From NCBI GenBank assembly GCA_013365365.1, contig JABVXU010000104.1, positions 88,155 through 152,154 on the forward strand: DNA of 64,000 nt. The letters are read 5' to 3'. Every line of letters begins with the position of its first letter. Position 1 is the stretch's first letter. The position numbers were made by a program, and so were the translations under genes. Of this stretch, positions 1-10,461 are shown in pieces. Under the pieces are notes generated by a model, which saw nothing but the letters and a program-made list of their open reading frames with translations, had not been told where the DNA came from and did no database searches. The DNA is from Cruorifilaria tuberocauda (Eukaryota > Nematoda > Chromadorea > Rhabditida > Onchocercidae).

Positions 1-773
1 GCTCAACAAGACGGAACAAGTTCTTAATAACATTTGACATCAAAAATTCAAATTTTAAATTCTCACTCATGAAATTTTTATTTGTACCGCGAAAAGAATC
101 AAGAAGGTAATTCTAACAACGAGCTAAAAAACCTCAATTCGAACGAATCGCACGTGTGAATTATAGTTCGATCATCGATATATACATTAATCATTATTGA
201 TTCAAGTATACAATAACCACTTGCAACACATTGATACTTACTAAATCATGCGAAATTCATTTTCGTTGACAACAATTTTTCAATAATTTTTTAGCAGAAT
301 ATTTATTAATGCTTCAATTCGATTGCGCTGCAAATAAATTTCTTATCCAATAATAATGCGATACATATAACTGATATCATATCATCCGTTCATGAAATAT
401 CGCTAAAATGCATACAACTATAATGAAAAGGTCGAGATTTATACGTTTAGTTCTGATCAATCAATACATGCAATACAGTGCATAATATAGGCAAGCCACT
501 ATAGTTGTGAGATTAAAGATGATAAAATTGATTAATCAACTTTAGCATAAACACCAAAGCAGTCAAAAAAAGTCACAATAAGTAAATATTAATAATATGC
601 ATGTTTGATGTGAGTAAAGTCATCGATAATGGATCAATAAAATATCAGAAATTGACAAGTGATGAAACAGACTTATGGAAAATTTCATGATAAAACATTA
701 CAAGTAACTTTAAATGCTCAAGACTCCAAACTCTGTGAAATTTCAGCCGGATATTATAATATTAGCTATAATT
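1..773. other. AT-rich region downstream of the kinase gene, no gene seen
   Basis: I see no convincing exon here on either strand. It lies beyond the minus-strand poly(A) signal of the kinase gene and is AT-rich with frequent stops in all frames. It could belong to an intergenic spacer or to the far end of a neighbouring gene outside the window. Confidence 0.5.
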
Positions 774-779
774 TTTATT
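774..779 (-). terminator. Poly(A) signal of the kinase gene
   Basis: AATAAA read on the minus strand, 35 bases beyond the kinase stop codon (815-817). The position is what is expected for a nematode 3' end. Confidence 0.6.
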
Positions 780-814
780 ATAATTAAAATACATGAAGGT
801 TTTTTTTAATTCGA

Positions 815-3800
815 TTATAAAGAATGGAACTTTTCACCCATAACTAATGATTCACAACATTTCTTATTCTTTAACCAATAAATATCCACGACATCTGCAA
901 TTTTGATTCGTGTATCTTCACTTGGGTCTAATAAATACTCGAGTAATTCTGAAAGTAAATAACTCTAAATTTCTTTGATTTTTAGCGTCAAGAAAAAAAG
1001 AAAGTGAATTCCATTAAAGAATTTTCATCTGAGGAAAGATTACTTCTGCCATTTCTTCTCCTACTAATTCCCTCATTTTTGCTGAAGATTAAGTTGATAA
1101 TAATAATTTGTGACATCTGTGACGATAATTATACAAACTAAAGTTCGATAACACGTATGATATCCGATCTGGTGATACCCAGTAATGATCAGATATTTTG
1201 AAAGAATTGGATAACAGAAATTATCCTTTGAAGATTGAAATGAAAATGCATTATCACATAAATATCTACCTAACTGATAAAATCTTGAGTTTTTATCAGG
1301 TAACTATTTACATTGCTACACAGTATCATGTATTTCGAGTAAAACTCAGAGTAATCTCATAGATCGATCGTTAAAAATTTATAATTATTATTTTACAGGA
1401 ATATTTACTGCTTAAAGTGTACGTAGTATTTGAATGAAAATTAAACCTGAATTACCTGAAAATTTTGCATTGGTACGTTTTGGAAGATCTAGTGGAAATT
1501 TAAAACTTGATCGATTATTTCGTTTTTCATTAATATATTTAAACCATTTAGCATACGAAGAATCTTCTCTAGAAAAAATTTCTTTGATATTGCTAATTGA
1601 ATTTCACAATCAATTTAGATTTTATAACTTAATTTTGGTATGACATTAGATAATAAATAATTATCTTTGAAAAGTTATTAAGAGACAATTAATTTGAAGT
1701 AAATCATGTCAATTAAATAACATTTCACGCGAAATTAAACTTTTTTAAAACAAACTTATATGCGCCAACCCACGGAACACAGAACGTAATTAATGAGTAC
1801 AAAACAATACCACAGGACCATACATCGGCACATTCAGGCCTGCAGAAAGTTTCTCATTTCAGTTTTCCCTGTTTTTTTTTCCTCATGAAACATCGAAAAA
1901 AGAATTTTACTGTATTTAAATATTTCTTGCTTTGATAATAGATTTGATAAAAATTTTTGCTTCTGAAAAACTTATACTGAAATTGAAAGGGGAAATTAAA
2001 GTCTCGAGTGTAACTGGATGTAAGAATGATTGCAGAATCGCTCGACAGGATGAAAAAATGATAAGGGATGATAATGATTAGGAAAGGTGCAGTATCAAAC
2101 GGATAAATGAAAGTATTGAGGTTTAATAACGCTTTGCTTAATTGCCGCCTTTTAAGAGTTTTTAAATTATTGGATGCTACTGATATTGGAACAATTTAAA
2201 TTTAAAATATAAAATTCAAAATCAGAAAATCGAGTAGATATGAAAAGTTTATTAAGGATGAAAACAGAAAACGAACTAACTTAGTAAGAGAACTAAATCG
2301 TTGAGGTGGCGCATATGCTCTCGTTCCAATTTGATGTGGTAATACTTTCGTAGTCGAATCAAATATCATTGCATAATCGAAATCAGATAATTTCAGTGAT
2401 CCTTCAATATCAGTTCCAGTAGACATAAACAATTTTGTATTTTTTGTCAGTTTTTGTCATTTACTAAGTTTGAATTTAATAGCTAATAATAAAAATATGA
2501 AGAGGTAAATTACAAGAATTAGAAATGACAATGACATAATTCATTTTTGGGATGTACAAGGAGATTATTTGCATGAATAAGATTTAATCTTCTGGACAGT
2601 ACTTAGTTTAGTAAATGCTAATGAGCGATATAATTTTCATTAACTTATTACGATCATTCATTGCTAAAGTTATCATCATATCAATATTTATTAAAAAAAT
2701 ATTGCGATATATTAAGGTTATTTATCATACTTCAAATACAATACTGCAATTCAATTGTTTATCAAATCAGGATAAATTACAAAATTTTATAAAATTTGAC
2801 GATTAAAATTAAAAAATAAAGGAATATGCAAATTTGAAGAGAAAGTGAATTTATTATTTCTATCTAAATAACTTACCCCATTTAGTCAGCAAACAATTCT
2901 CTACTTTGATATCTAAATGTGCTATCTTATGTTCATGCAAATACGCGACAGCACGTGCCAAATCACGGAATCTTGACATTATTATTTCTTCCGGTATTAG
3001 GTTTTTGTCTAAAATCTCACCGTCATTTCACAAAAATGCCGTAATAATGTACCTATTATTATTATTATTATTATTGCTATATTACCAATATTACTTATGC
3101 TTATTATGTATTACCTAAATAGGAATCATGCTGAAACATTTCATATATTTGAGTATGAGAAGAAATTAAAAAAAAATACGTTTTCTATAGTGAACAAGTT
3201 CGTGATATAAATCACCGCCACCGGCGTATTCGACGAATATTTCCCATATGACACCAACCCGTCGGAACCCAAGAAAGGTTACAATATTATCGTGATAACC
3301 AACTTTTAACAAAACATCAATCACCTGAAAGTGGAAGAAAATGAAATCATTAATTCTTTGAAACTTTCCGCAGAAAAGTATATGTTGAGAAAAAGATTTC
3401 ATGATTCTTCGTTACAATGTCAATTAATGTTCCAATGGTATTATGCTGATAGCTTCTGAAAATTTGAATTGAAAAAATAGAAAGTATCGAGAAATAGTTT
3501 TATTTTCTTCATTTACTTACTTTTAACTCTAATAGAACAATACTAATAAAATAATTAAAACATTCACTTCCTTTTTTTGCGTTTTTCCTTGTTTTAAAAT
3601 TTTAAAAAATTTTAAAAACAAAATGACAAAATTTACTAACATGCTTGCGACATGATTCGTATTCCCATTCAATTTCATGACGAAGTTTAGTAGAATAAAT
3701 ATTAGTGTAGTGACGGAAATATCGTTTACGAATCGCTAACAGAATACCATCAGCACATGCTTGGTGAACTTGATAATATGAGCCTAAACATGAGAGAAGT

Positions 3801-5003
3801 AAGCTTTTTTTAATTTCTATAAAAGTGATAGGTAAAACTTTTAATTTATGAGTAAAAAGATCATTTGATTTCTTTTATTGCTGATTATTGCATGTTTAGA
3901 GATAAGATTGTATGAACAAGTTCAAGCGATTTTTGATCATTTCACTGATAGTATTTCAAAAAAATTTATCAAAAAGAAACAGAAAAGTCTATTTGGTAGA
4001 GTTAGGATTTCATGGATTTGAAATCTGTTTATCAATTCTTTCTTTTACTTTTCTCTCCAACTCTCCCATTAACTAAATTACTTGCTTTGTTTTTGCTTAC
4101 TCTAAATGTAGAAAATCGATGGTACTATTTTCTGGCTTACTGTCTACACAAACAGTTTAATGTTGAGTTTCTCAAAAAGCGCAAAAACAAAAACATAAAA
4201 ATTCACCTTTGCCGAGAAAATTTCCAACAATCCATTTCTTCTCTCGAAGTTTTTCAGGTAAAAGTGTCTCATCAATTATTTCTTCACTTACCTATGCTCA
4301 TTTTGAATGTTTTCAGGTAAAATATTTGATTCGAAGTCTTTTTTTTGCATAGTAAAGATTCATTAAAAATAAGATAACATAAAATTTGTTCTACTCTATT
4401 TAGAGAATTTACGAGGAATTCACTTGGTTTAAGATTGAAAAATTCAAAAGTTCAAAGAGAATTAAAAAGATTGCAATACTACTGTAACATTGATCGGACA
4501 GATATTATCACTTATCAACGTTTCAACTATTTTCCCCAGCGTAAAAGAGTGATAAATTCGTTATCATTTATAAAGTTTTATTTAAAATTATTTTCATTTT
4601 CATTTTGATGAAATTTAATAGTACAAATTGATATTTACAAATAGTACAAATTGATATCAATTTAAAATTTCGGCTTTCCCTTTTCTATCAAAACTTGTTG
4701 TCCTCCCACTAAAATTCTATCACAAATGAATATATTACTTTTAATTGTTTTAGAGTATAGAATTAGTACCAATGGTGGAGATAGTTCTGAACTACCAGAA
4801 TGCGTTAGGTATTGATCATGGTTATAATCGTTATCATCACTATCAGCATCATCGCCATTTTCAACGGTGATTGAATTTGTTTCGATTGTCGAAATCTCTG
4901 AAGGACTTCTGACTGAATCTACTTCATTACTCAAGCTATTCCAATAGAAACCACTGGAACCTGATTCGACTTTAGTATCCTGGTTAGTTGATGCATCACA
5001 CAT
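815..5003 (-). CDS. CHK1-related (CAMKL-type) protein kinase, degenerate catalytic core
   Basis: Exons in transcript order: 5003-4796, 3783-3641, 3324-3180, 3008-2877, 2401-2281, 1839-1756, 1568-1456, 948-815. Phases match at every junction and the total is 1080 bases (359 residues plus stop). The first exon is inferred: its ATG lies 10 bases after a TTTCAG acceptor and it encodes a Ser/Asp-rich tail. The other exons are a kinase domain by sequence: C-helix HEIEWE, hinge FVEYAGGGDL, catalytic loop HLDIKVEN (about 196-203), GTRAYAPPQ, then DVWSCGIVLYSL and LLEYLLDPSEDTRIKIADV. DVWSCGIVL followed by a Y-x-x-W-F helix and a short tail resembles CHK1, and C. elegans is known to have CHK1-related kinases. 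Oddities: DFG reads DFD (216-218), the beta-3 VAIK lysine aligns with Arg in LAIR (85-88), the APE motif is PPQ, and this model has no glycine loop. The protein ends straight after the kinase domain, without a CHK1 regulatory tail. It may be a pseudokinase. The splice acceptor of exon 5 and the donor of exon 3 are weak. Confidence 0.8.
3054..3075. repeat. (ATT)n microsatellite in a kinase intron
   Basis: About seven ATT units, between kinase exons 3324-3180 and 3008-2877. Simple repeat, no function implied. Confidence 0.9.
4512..4559 (-). other. Possible kinase beta-1 exon without an acceptor
   Basis: On the minus strand this reads RIYHSFTLGKIVETLI and ends at a usable donor (A, then GTGATA) whose phase fits the next kinase exon (3783-3641). 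The text resembles the start of a kinase domain (LGK then the glycine loop), so I think it belonged to this gene. A stop codon lies directly upstream in frame and no AG acceptor precedes the coding text, so I cannot place it in a normal transcript. A shorter exon beginning after the AAAATAG at about 4526 is possible and also keeps phase. Confidence 0.35.
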
Positions 5004-5391
5004 TTCTTTGATACTGAAATTATAGTTGATACAAATAATTAAAAATAGATAATTCTCTCTTCTTCTCTCTTTCTCTCTCTCTTCCCCTCGCATAAAAAAC
5101 AAATTGCCTAATTGTTTACTATTCGTAATCGAAGTATCGAAGCGTGAAATTTGACGTTATTATAAAATACTATTTGAAAGATCTAAACAGATAGACTATT
5201 GCATTAGTGAAAGATCTAAATGTATTGAATAATTTTTTTTAATTTGAACAATAAAATTTTTAATTAATTAGTCTTCTATTAATTAGGCATAACTTATGGG
5301 GAAAATTTTTAGGAGAAAAAAGGACAATGGGTTTATCGTCAGGAAAATATTTTCAAATAAAATTAATGTTGTCAGTAATAGAAGAAATGGT

Positions 5392-5404
5392 GGGTCAAAG
5401 GTCA
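5392..5404. promoter_or_regulatory. DR1 nuclear-receptor element
   Basis: The sequence GGGTCAAAGGTCA is two direct AGGTCA-type half-sites separated by one base, which matches the consensus for HNF4/RXR-type receptors. It lies about 390 bases upstream of the kinase start codon on the divergent side. Nematodes have many HNF4-derived receptors, so the match is plausible, but a 13-base match alone does not prove function. Confidence 0.4.
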
Positions 5405-6663
5405 AATAGAAGAAATTGACACACCGAAATGATATTCTTACCTACTAAAAACTTTCAAATGCTACAAATGCTTTCACTGCATTTCATAAAATTTTCGAGA
5501 GATAAAAGGTAAAAGCAAAACAGAAAAAGGTGATTAAGTGATTTGAAAATATGAAATATAAAGAAGTTATTGAAAGATCAAAGGTATATTGATTAATTAA
5601 TGGAAGTAATCATGAAACGAAAAACAATGAAGGCTTGTGGACGAATCCGTTTAGCTAGCTACGATCAAAATACTGTTTTTTTTCTTGAATTAACAACCGT
5701 CTCCTTTCTTTTTTGATATTTATTACTGTAAGTTACAAAAATTGGAAATACAAAAGTTTGAAGTGAATGGAAATATTGATATTATCTGAATCAATGCATA
5801 CTTTATCTTCCACTCTTTCTTCATTTTTTCTCTTTTTTGTTTTACAAATAATTGTTCACTAAAAATACGAAATAATTGAATGCTTAAACAAACTGTGAAA
5901 TGAATAATTATGTTTGATAAATTGTATTTGTGTTTATAAAAACTGTTTTCAATACCTTTTGAACCGACAAATAAACAAATAATAGAAACGATTCAAAATT
6001 CTTTATTCATGTCGACCAAATTAATGCGCATATAAAAATATTGATGTCGTGACCAAGTTTTTTACAGTAACTTCTTGAAATTTTTGAAATGATGTTTATT
6101 GAGGAAATGATAATTCGATTTCTCGTTTGAATCTGAATTCTACGATCACTTGCAATTCATTTATGAAAATAATAGAACTAAATTTTTAAAACCTTTTAAA
6201 AACAAAACAACCAAAAATTTACCTATCATTTTGTTCTTAGTTACTACAGCGAATTCTCTCATTAGTTCCAAAACAGCACTAGGTAATTCTATTCCTTTGT
6301 TTAGAAAGATCTAACTATTCTGAGTGATGGTATCATTTTCTTATCATTTCTTCTATCGATATCAATTGGAAAAGTCTCAAAATTACTTTTGAAATATGGA
6401 ATGACTTAAGTGCCATCTCATAGATTACTGTCTGTTGATGTGTATAAACAAATTTCTTCCTCTTTTATTCTCCTTTATTAGATAATTAGCTATCAAACAA
6501 AGTAAACAATGTAAACAAAAACGTTTATAATCTTTCATTCTCTTCTTGTATACATGAGCAATTTAAAAACACTGAATGAAATATTAAATACTGTGAAGAC
6601 AAAATTATTTACTTCCTGTGAAATATTACAGAGGGATGAAATTGAACAAAACAACAACAAAAA

Positions 6664-6685
6664 AAACAAACAAACAAACAAACAA
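6664..6685. repeat. (CAAA)n microsatellite
   Basis: About five CAAA units within an A-rich stretch. Simple repeat. Confidence 0.8.
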
Positions 6686-7434
6686 CAAAGAAGCAAAGAG
6701 ATCGGTCAATGGTTAATTTACATATCAATAAGCAGTAAGAGTAAAGGATGGACGACTAGCCTAATTGTCATTCCTTCCTTCCTGTGTCCGGAAAATCTTT
6801 TATGCTCTTAATGAATTCAGTGAGAAGATAGGTCAAGTGCTCCTATGCTAACAGCTACTGTAGAAGAGTTACTGTGATACGGCCAAAAGATACAAAAATG
6901 ATTGTCCTCGGGAGAGTAACAGACTCCATTAATATTGATTTGATCGATTCAGAGGAAATATTTTGCCATGATTCTATCATTCGTAGTTATCTGATCATCT
7001 TGGTCCTATCAGGACTGTCGGGAGAATTTTTGGGAATGCTATCCGGTTCCTGATCTTTTTTCGAATTCATCGGGTTTTCACATTACCCTCAATTAACTAT
7101 AAATTATGACTAGATTATTGATCGCTACATTTTTTAGATAGCATATGAGAAATTTTAGATTTTGATCAGAGGAAACTTGATAAACGAAACAATTCACTAA
7201 AAATCCCGATGAATCTGGTAGCAGCGAGATCAGATAGTCAGTGATTGTTTTGTGTTAAATTAGCTGAAAAGTTCAATGATCCATTAATTATAAACAATTG
7301 TTGTTAAAATTTTGTTTTTGAAGTATAACTTATCGCTGTTGTTGCTCGCATTCATATTTCTTGTTGTTTGTTAATTGACTTTTATTGATCCATTTTATGC
7401 GATCGCATTACTTTCTATCAAATCAATAAAATTA

Positions 7435-7498
7435 ATGTTCCCCAATGCTTATGGAAACTTTGTATATAGCCCTCAGGATTATGAATTTGGAAATGTGG
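7435..7498 (+). other. Possible orphan exon with a good donor
   Basis: Starts ATG and reads MFPNAYGNFVYSPQDYEFGN, then V, ending at GTG followed by the donor GTAAGA. It is less AT-rich than its surroundings. I found no downstream exon whose phase gives an open protein: joining it to the acceptor at 7974 runs into a stop. It may be a 5' exon of an unseen gene or a chance frame. Confidence 0.25.
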
Positions 7499-7974
7499 TA
7501 AGATCAAAAAATTAAGTAAAATATAAGTTCAATTTCATCGCTTGAAGGATTTCTCACCACAAAAAAGAAGGAAAAAGTGGGAAAGGATCAATTATTTACT
7601 TAAAATCAGGATGAATCAAAGAATAAACAATTTTGGGTGTTTCTCAATTATAGCATAGCTTAGAATGAAAATAACATCCTTCAAATGAAAGTAAATAGTC
7701 CAGGGAGGAGTTACTCAATCAAAAAACCGGAAATATGCCGGCGGTGAAATTGTTTATAAGCAGTCTATGAGTTAAAAGGTACAATTACAAATATTTAAGT
7801 CAGCTTTCTTATGTTACCTAGCAATTATCAACAATTTCAGACTTTTAATTTTTTTTCTTCGTTTTCTGAAGTTCTGAAAAATTCACATGAATACGAAATA
7901 ACCGGATGATCGGCAGGGAAAGGATTAATTTATATTTTTTGCAAAAATTATTTTAATAATATTTTCATTTCAGA

Positions 7975-10369
7975 ATGCAGTTCTTATCATTACTTCTTTC
8001 GTTATCATTGACAGGTACAACAATACTTCAAACTTTACTGTCTGTACTATTACCATTCTATTAAAAAAAATTTGCAGAAGTTATTACATTTCAGAGAGTA
8101 ATTGAAATATTAACTCATTATTTTACAAATTCCAATTTTGTATTTTTTTTAAACTTCAACTGTCATACATGATTATATATTTAATTTAGTGATGTTTCTA
8201 AGTATTTCAAAATTAGTCAGGCTATTAAATCATTTATTGAAATCTGCTTTAATAGATGTTAAATTTTCCATAAAATTTAAAAGTGATAATATTGAGGATC
8301 GTATATTGTACTGGGACAATGCCCGATGGGTGATGTACCGTTAAACGGTTATCGGTGTTTATCGAACACTCAGTGTCAGAGTATCTCTCCGGAATATTAT
8401 TGCTACCGAGGATTTTGCTGCCCAGATAGTTCCGTTGTTGAAATTTCCTTAGCTTTTCAGGAAGTAATTCTCTTTCCCAAACCAAATTTCTCTTCACACT
8501 TTCAGTAAATCTATTCACTTCAGAAATTAAATTTTCTTTTAGATACAATAAATACAGTATCATATGGTGGATATTGTACGACGACAGTACAATGCAGCAC
8601 ACGTGGCGCAAAATGCATCTCATATATATGCCAATGCCCTAGTGGTTTCAAGTACAACGGTTATTCATGTGTCGTAACAGGTGTGCTTTTTTTGTTAAAA
8701 TTTCCAATTGATCTTGTATCATACGAATTTTTGTGGACTTTCATTATCATAAGATTTTAAACCTTAAATTGCAATTAAACAGAAAATAACTAAGGAATGA
8801 ATGAATGGTTTAGGGAAAAGCTGAAAATACTTATTATGGAAAAAGATAACAAGCAAGAGATTTCCATGAATTGTTATCAGTATCAGTTTGCTGAGTACTT
8901 TTGTATTTTACAATTACTTTTGCATGAAATCAGTAATATTTGTACAGGTCCAATCCTCTGTCCATCAAATTATATTTCGATAAATGGACAATGCCATCGG
9001 AAAGTGAGTTATGGTTTTCTGTGTAATTTTACGCAACAATGCGCTTATATTGGCGCTTTTTGCACCGATGGAATTTGCCTTTGTCAATTGGGTTATGCTT
9101 TTGATGGAAGCAAATGTATTCCGCGTTCTAAGAGTAAGCTATTAGAGTGCTTAATTGTTGAGTAGAACTAGTAATATCTGTTTGATGATAGTGTAAATTC
9201 AACAAATTCTTTACTTAATCTTAAAGATATAGAAGCGATAACTTCATTTTTCAAATTTTGACTTATAAATCAATAAATCAGAGTGAAGAAATCGGATCCG
9301 AAATGTTGAATAGCTGAATGAAATATCATAGTAATATCAAGAAGAATAAAATCAGAATTACTTAAATTATATGATTATGTTTATAAAATTATTGATAGAA
9401 TTATTCCTGATGCTGACAGTCATAACCTGATACGGAATTTAATATATTCCAGTTGAAGTTTTAGCTTGTCCTGGAAATCAGATAGCTATCGGTGGACTGT
9501 GTTATCCATTCGCTCGGTTTGGTGAAATGTGTACGTACAGTGAGCAATGTATCGATTTGTGGTACCCATCCCTCGTATGTACCAATGGTCGTTGTATGAT
9601 CCGAATGGATGATGATGCTTTGAAGCGTAAGCTTAACAACTTTTCATTCACTATTCATTCATTGAGCTTTTACCTTTTAACTTTAAAATTAATCAACGAA
9701 TCAATGAGATCAACTTCCTGATTGTCTTTTTTCAAATACTGCAAATTTTCAAACAAAATTAAGATATGTAAAGAAATTTTAATTATTATAAGCGATTTCT
9801 GTTTTATTTTTCCTCTATCGATCAATATTGATTTAATGATTTCGAAATTTTTTGATAAAAATTTAGCAACATGTCATGAACGACGTGCTGAAGTGGAATA
9901 TATGAATGGTACCGTGAAAAATTGTTTATACGTGCCCTGTACAGTTGGTTATTTCTGTGAATACAATGAATCCCTAAATGGCGGACAGTATATTTGCTGT
10001 GGTACCAATGCTAACAATATTTATGGTTTGATTTATCAAATTTTCCTTTAAAAAATCACAAGTAAATAAACAATTTAACATTTATTTATAATTCCTTTCT
10101 CTTCTGATTTTTTATAAAATGAATATGAATTCGCTAGATTAAAGTACTAATTTGTTTATAAAAAATAATATTAAAAGAAAAAGAAATTAATGAAAATTGA
10201 TGATTGATGAATAGATTTTGAAATTTTAGGTAAAGTGAAGGTTTATCCGGGTACCAGTAAGCCGTTACACTGTTTCGCACCTGATAGTTGCATGTTTTTG
10301 GATACGCCAAATTGCGTCATGTCGCACCGATATGGTTACAAAGTTTGTTGCTCAACTACAAATTGCTGA
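7975..10369 (+). CDS. Secreted cysteine-rich protein with lustrin-type and EB-type modules
   Basis: Exons 7975-8014, 8297-8428, 8543-8680, 8948-9133, 9453-9626, 9867-10025, 10230-10369; total 969 bases, 322 residues. The ATG is one base after a TTTCAG acceptor, suggesting trans-splicing. Exon 1 is a signal peptide (MQFLSLLLSLSLT). Exon 2 carries a lustrin-like motif (CPMGDVPLNG, ending YCYRGFCCPD). Exons 3 and 4 resemble EB modules (for example KCISYICQCPSGF and FCTDGICLCQLGY). Exon 5 has an incomplete EB-like pattern. Exons 6 and 7 each end in a CC motif (YICCG; KVCCSTTNC then stop). All six introns are in phase 1, so each internal exon is a symmetric module. Such proteins in nematodes are extracellular, but I do not recognise a specific orthologue or function. 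Exons 2 and 3 use weaker splice sites (TTGAG acceptor; A then GTTCCG donor) than the rest. Confidence 0.85.
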
Positions 10370-10455
10370 AATTAAACATCAAATTTTGAAATTGTTAAAA
10401 AATTGAGTGCAATTATTAAAGTGTCACTTTCTCTCCGTTGTATATTTATGTAGAA

Positions 10456-10461
10456 AATAAA
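10456..10461 (+). terminator. Poly(A) signal of the cysteine-rich gene
   Basis: AATAAA 86 bases after the stop codon at 10367-10369. Confidence 0.6.

Larger units (their letters stand above)
5004..7974. other. Spacer between the kinase and the cysteine-rich gene
   Basis: This is the shared upstream region of two divergent genes. It is mostly AT-rich with no clear gene. It contains a DR1-type hormone-receptor site (5392-5404), an AAAC simple repeat (6664-6685), a more complex block open on both strands (6831-7060) and a possible orphan exon (7435-7498), each listed separately. Confidence 0.5.

Noticed and set aside
1434..1643. 69-codon plus-strand open frame
   Set aside because: It is the antisense of a kinase exon (1568-1456) whose minus-strand reading matches the kinase fold and splice phases.
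8249..8623. 124-codon minus-strand open frame
   Set aside because: Antisense to exons 2 and 3 of the cysteine-rich gene, which have a coherent cysteine pattern on the plus strand.
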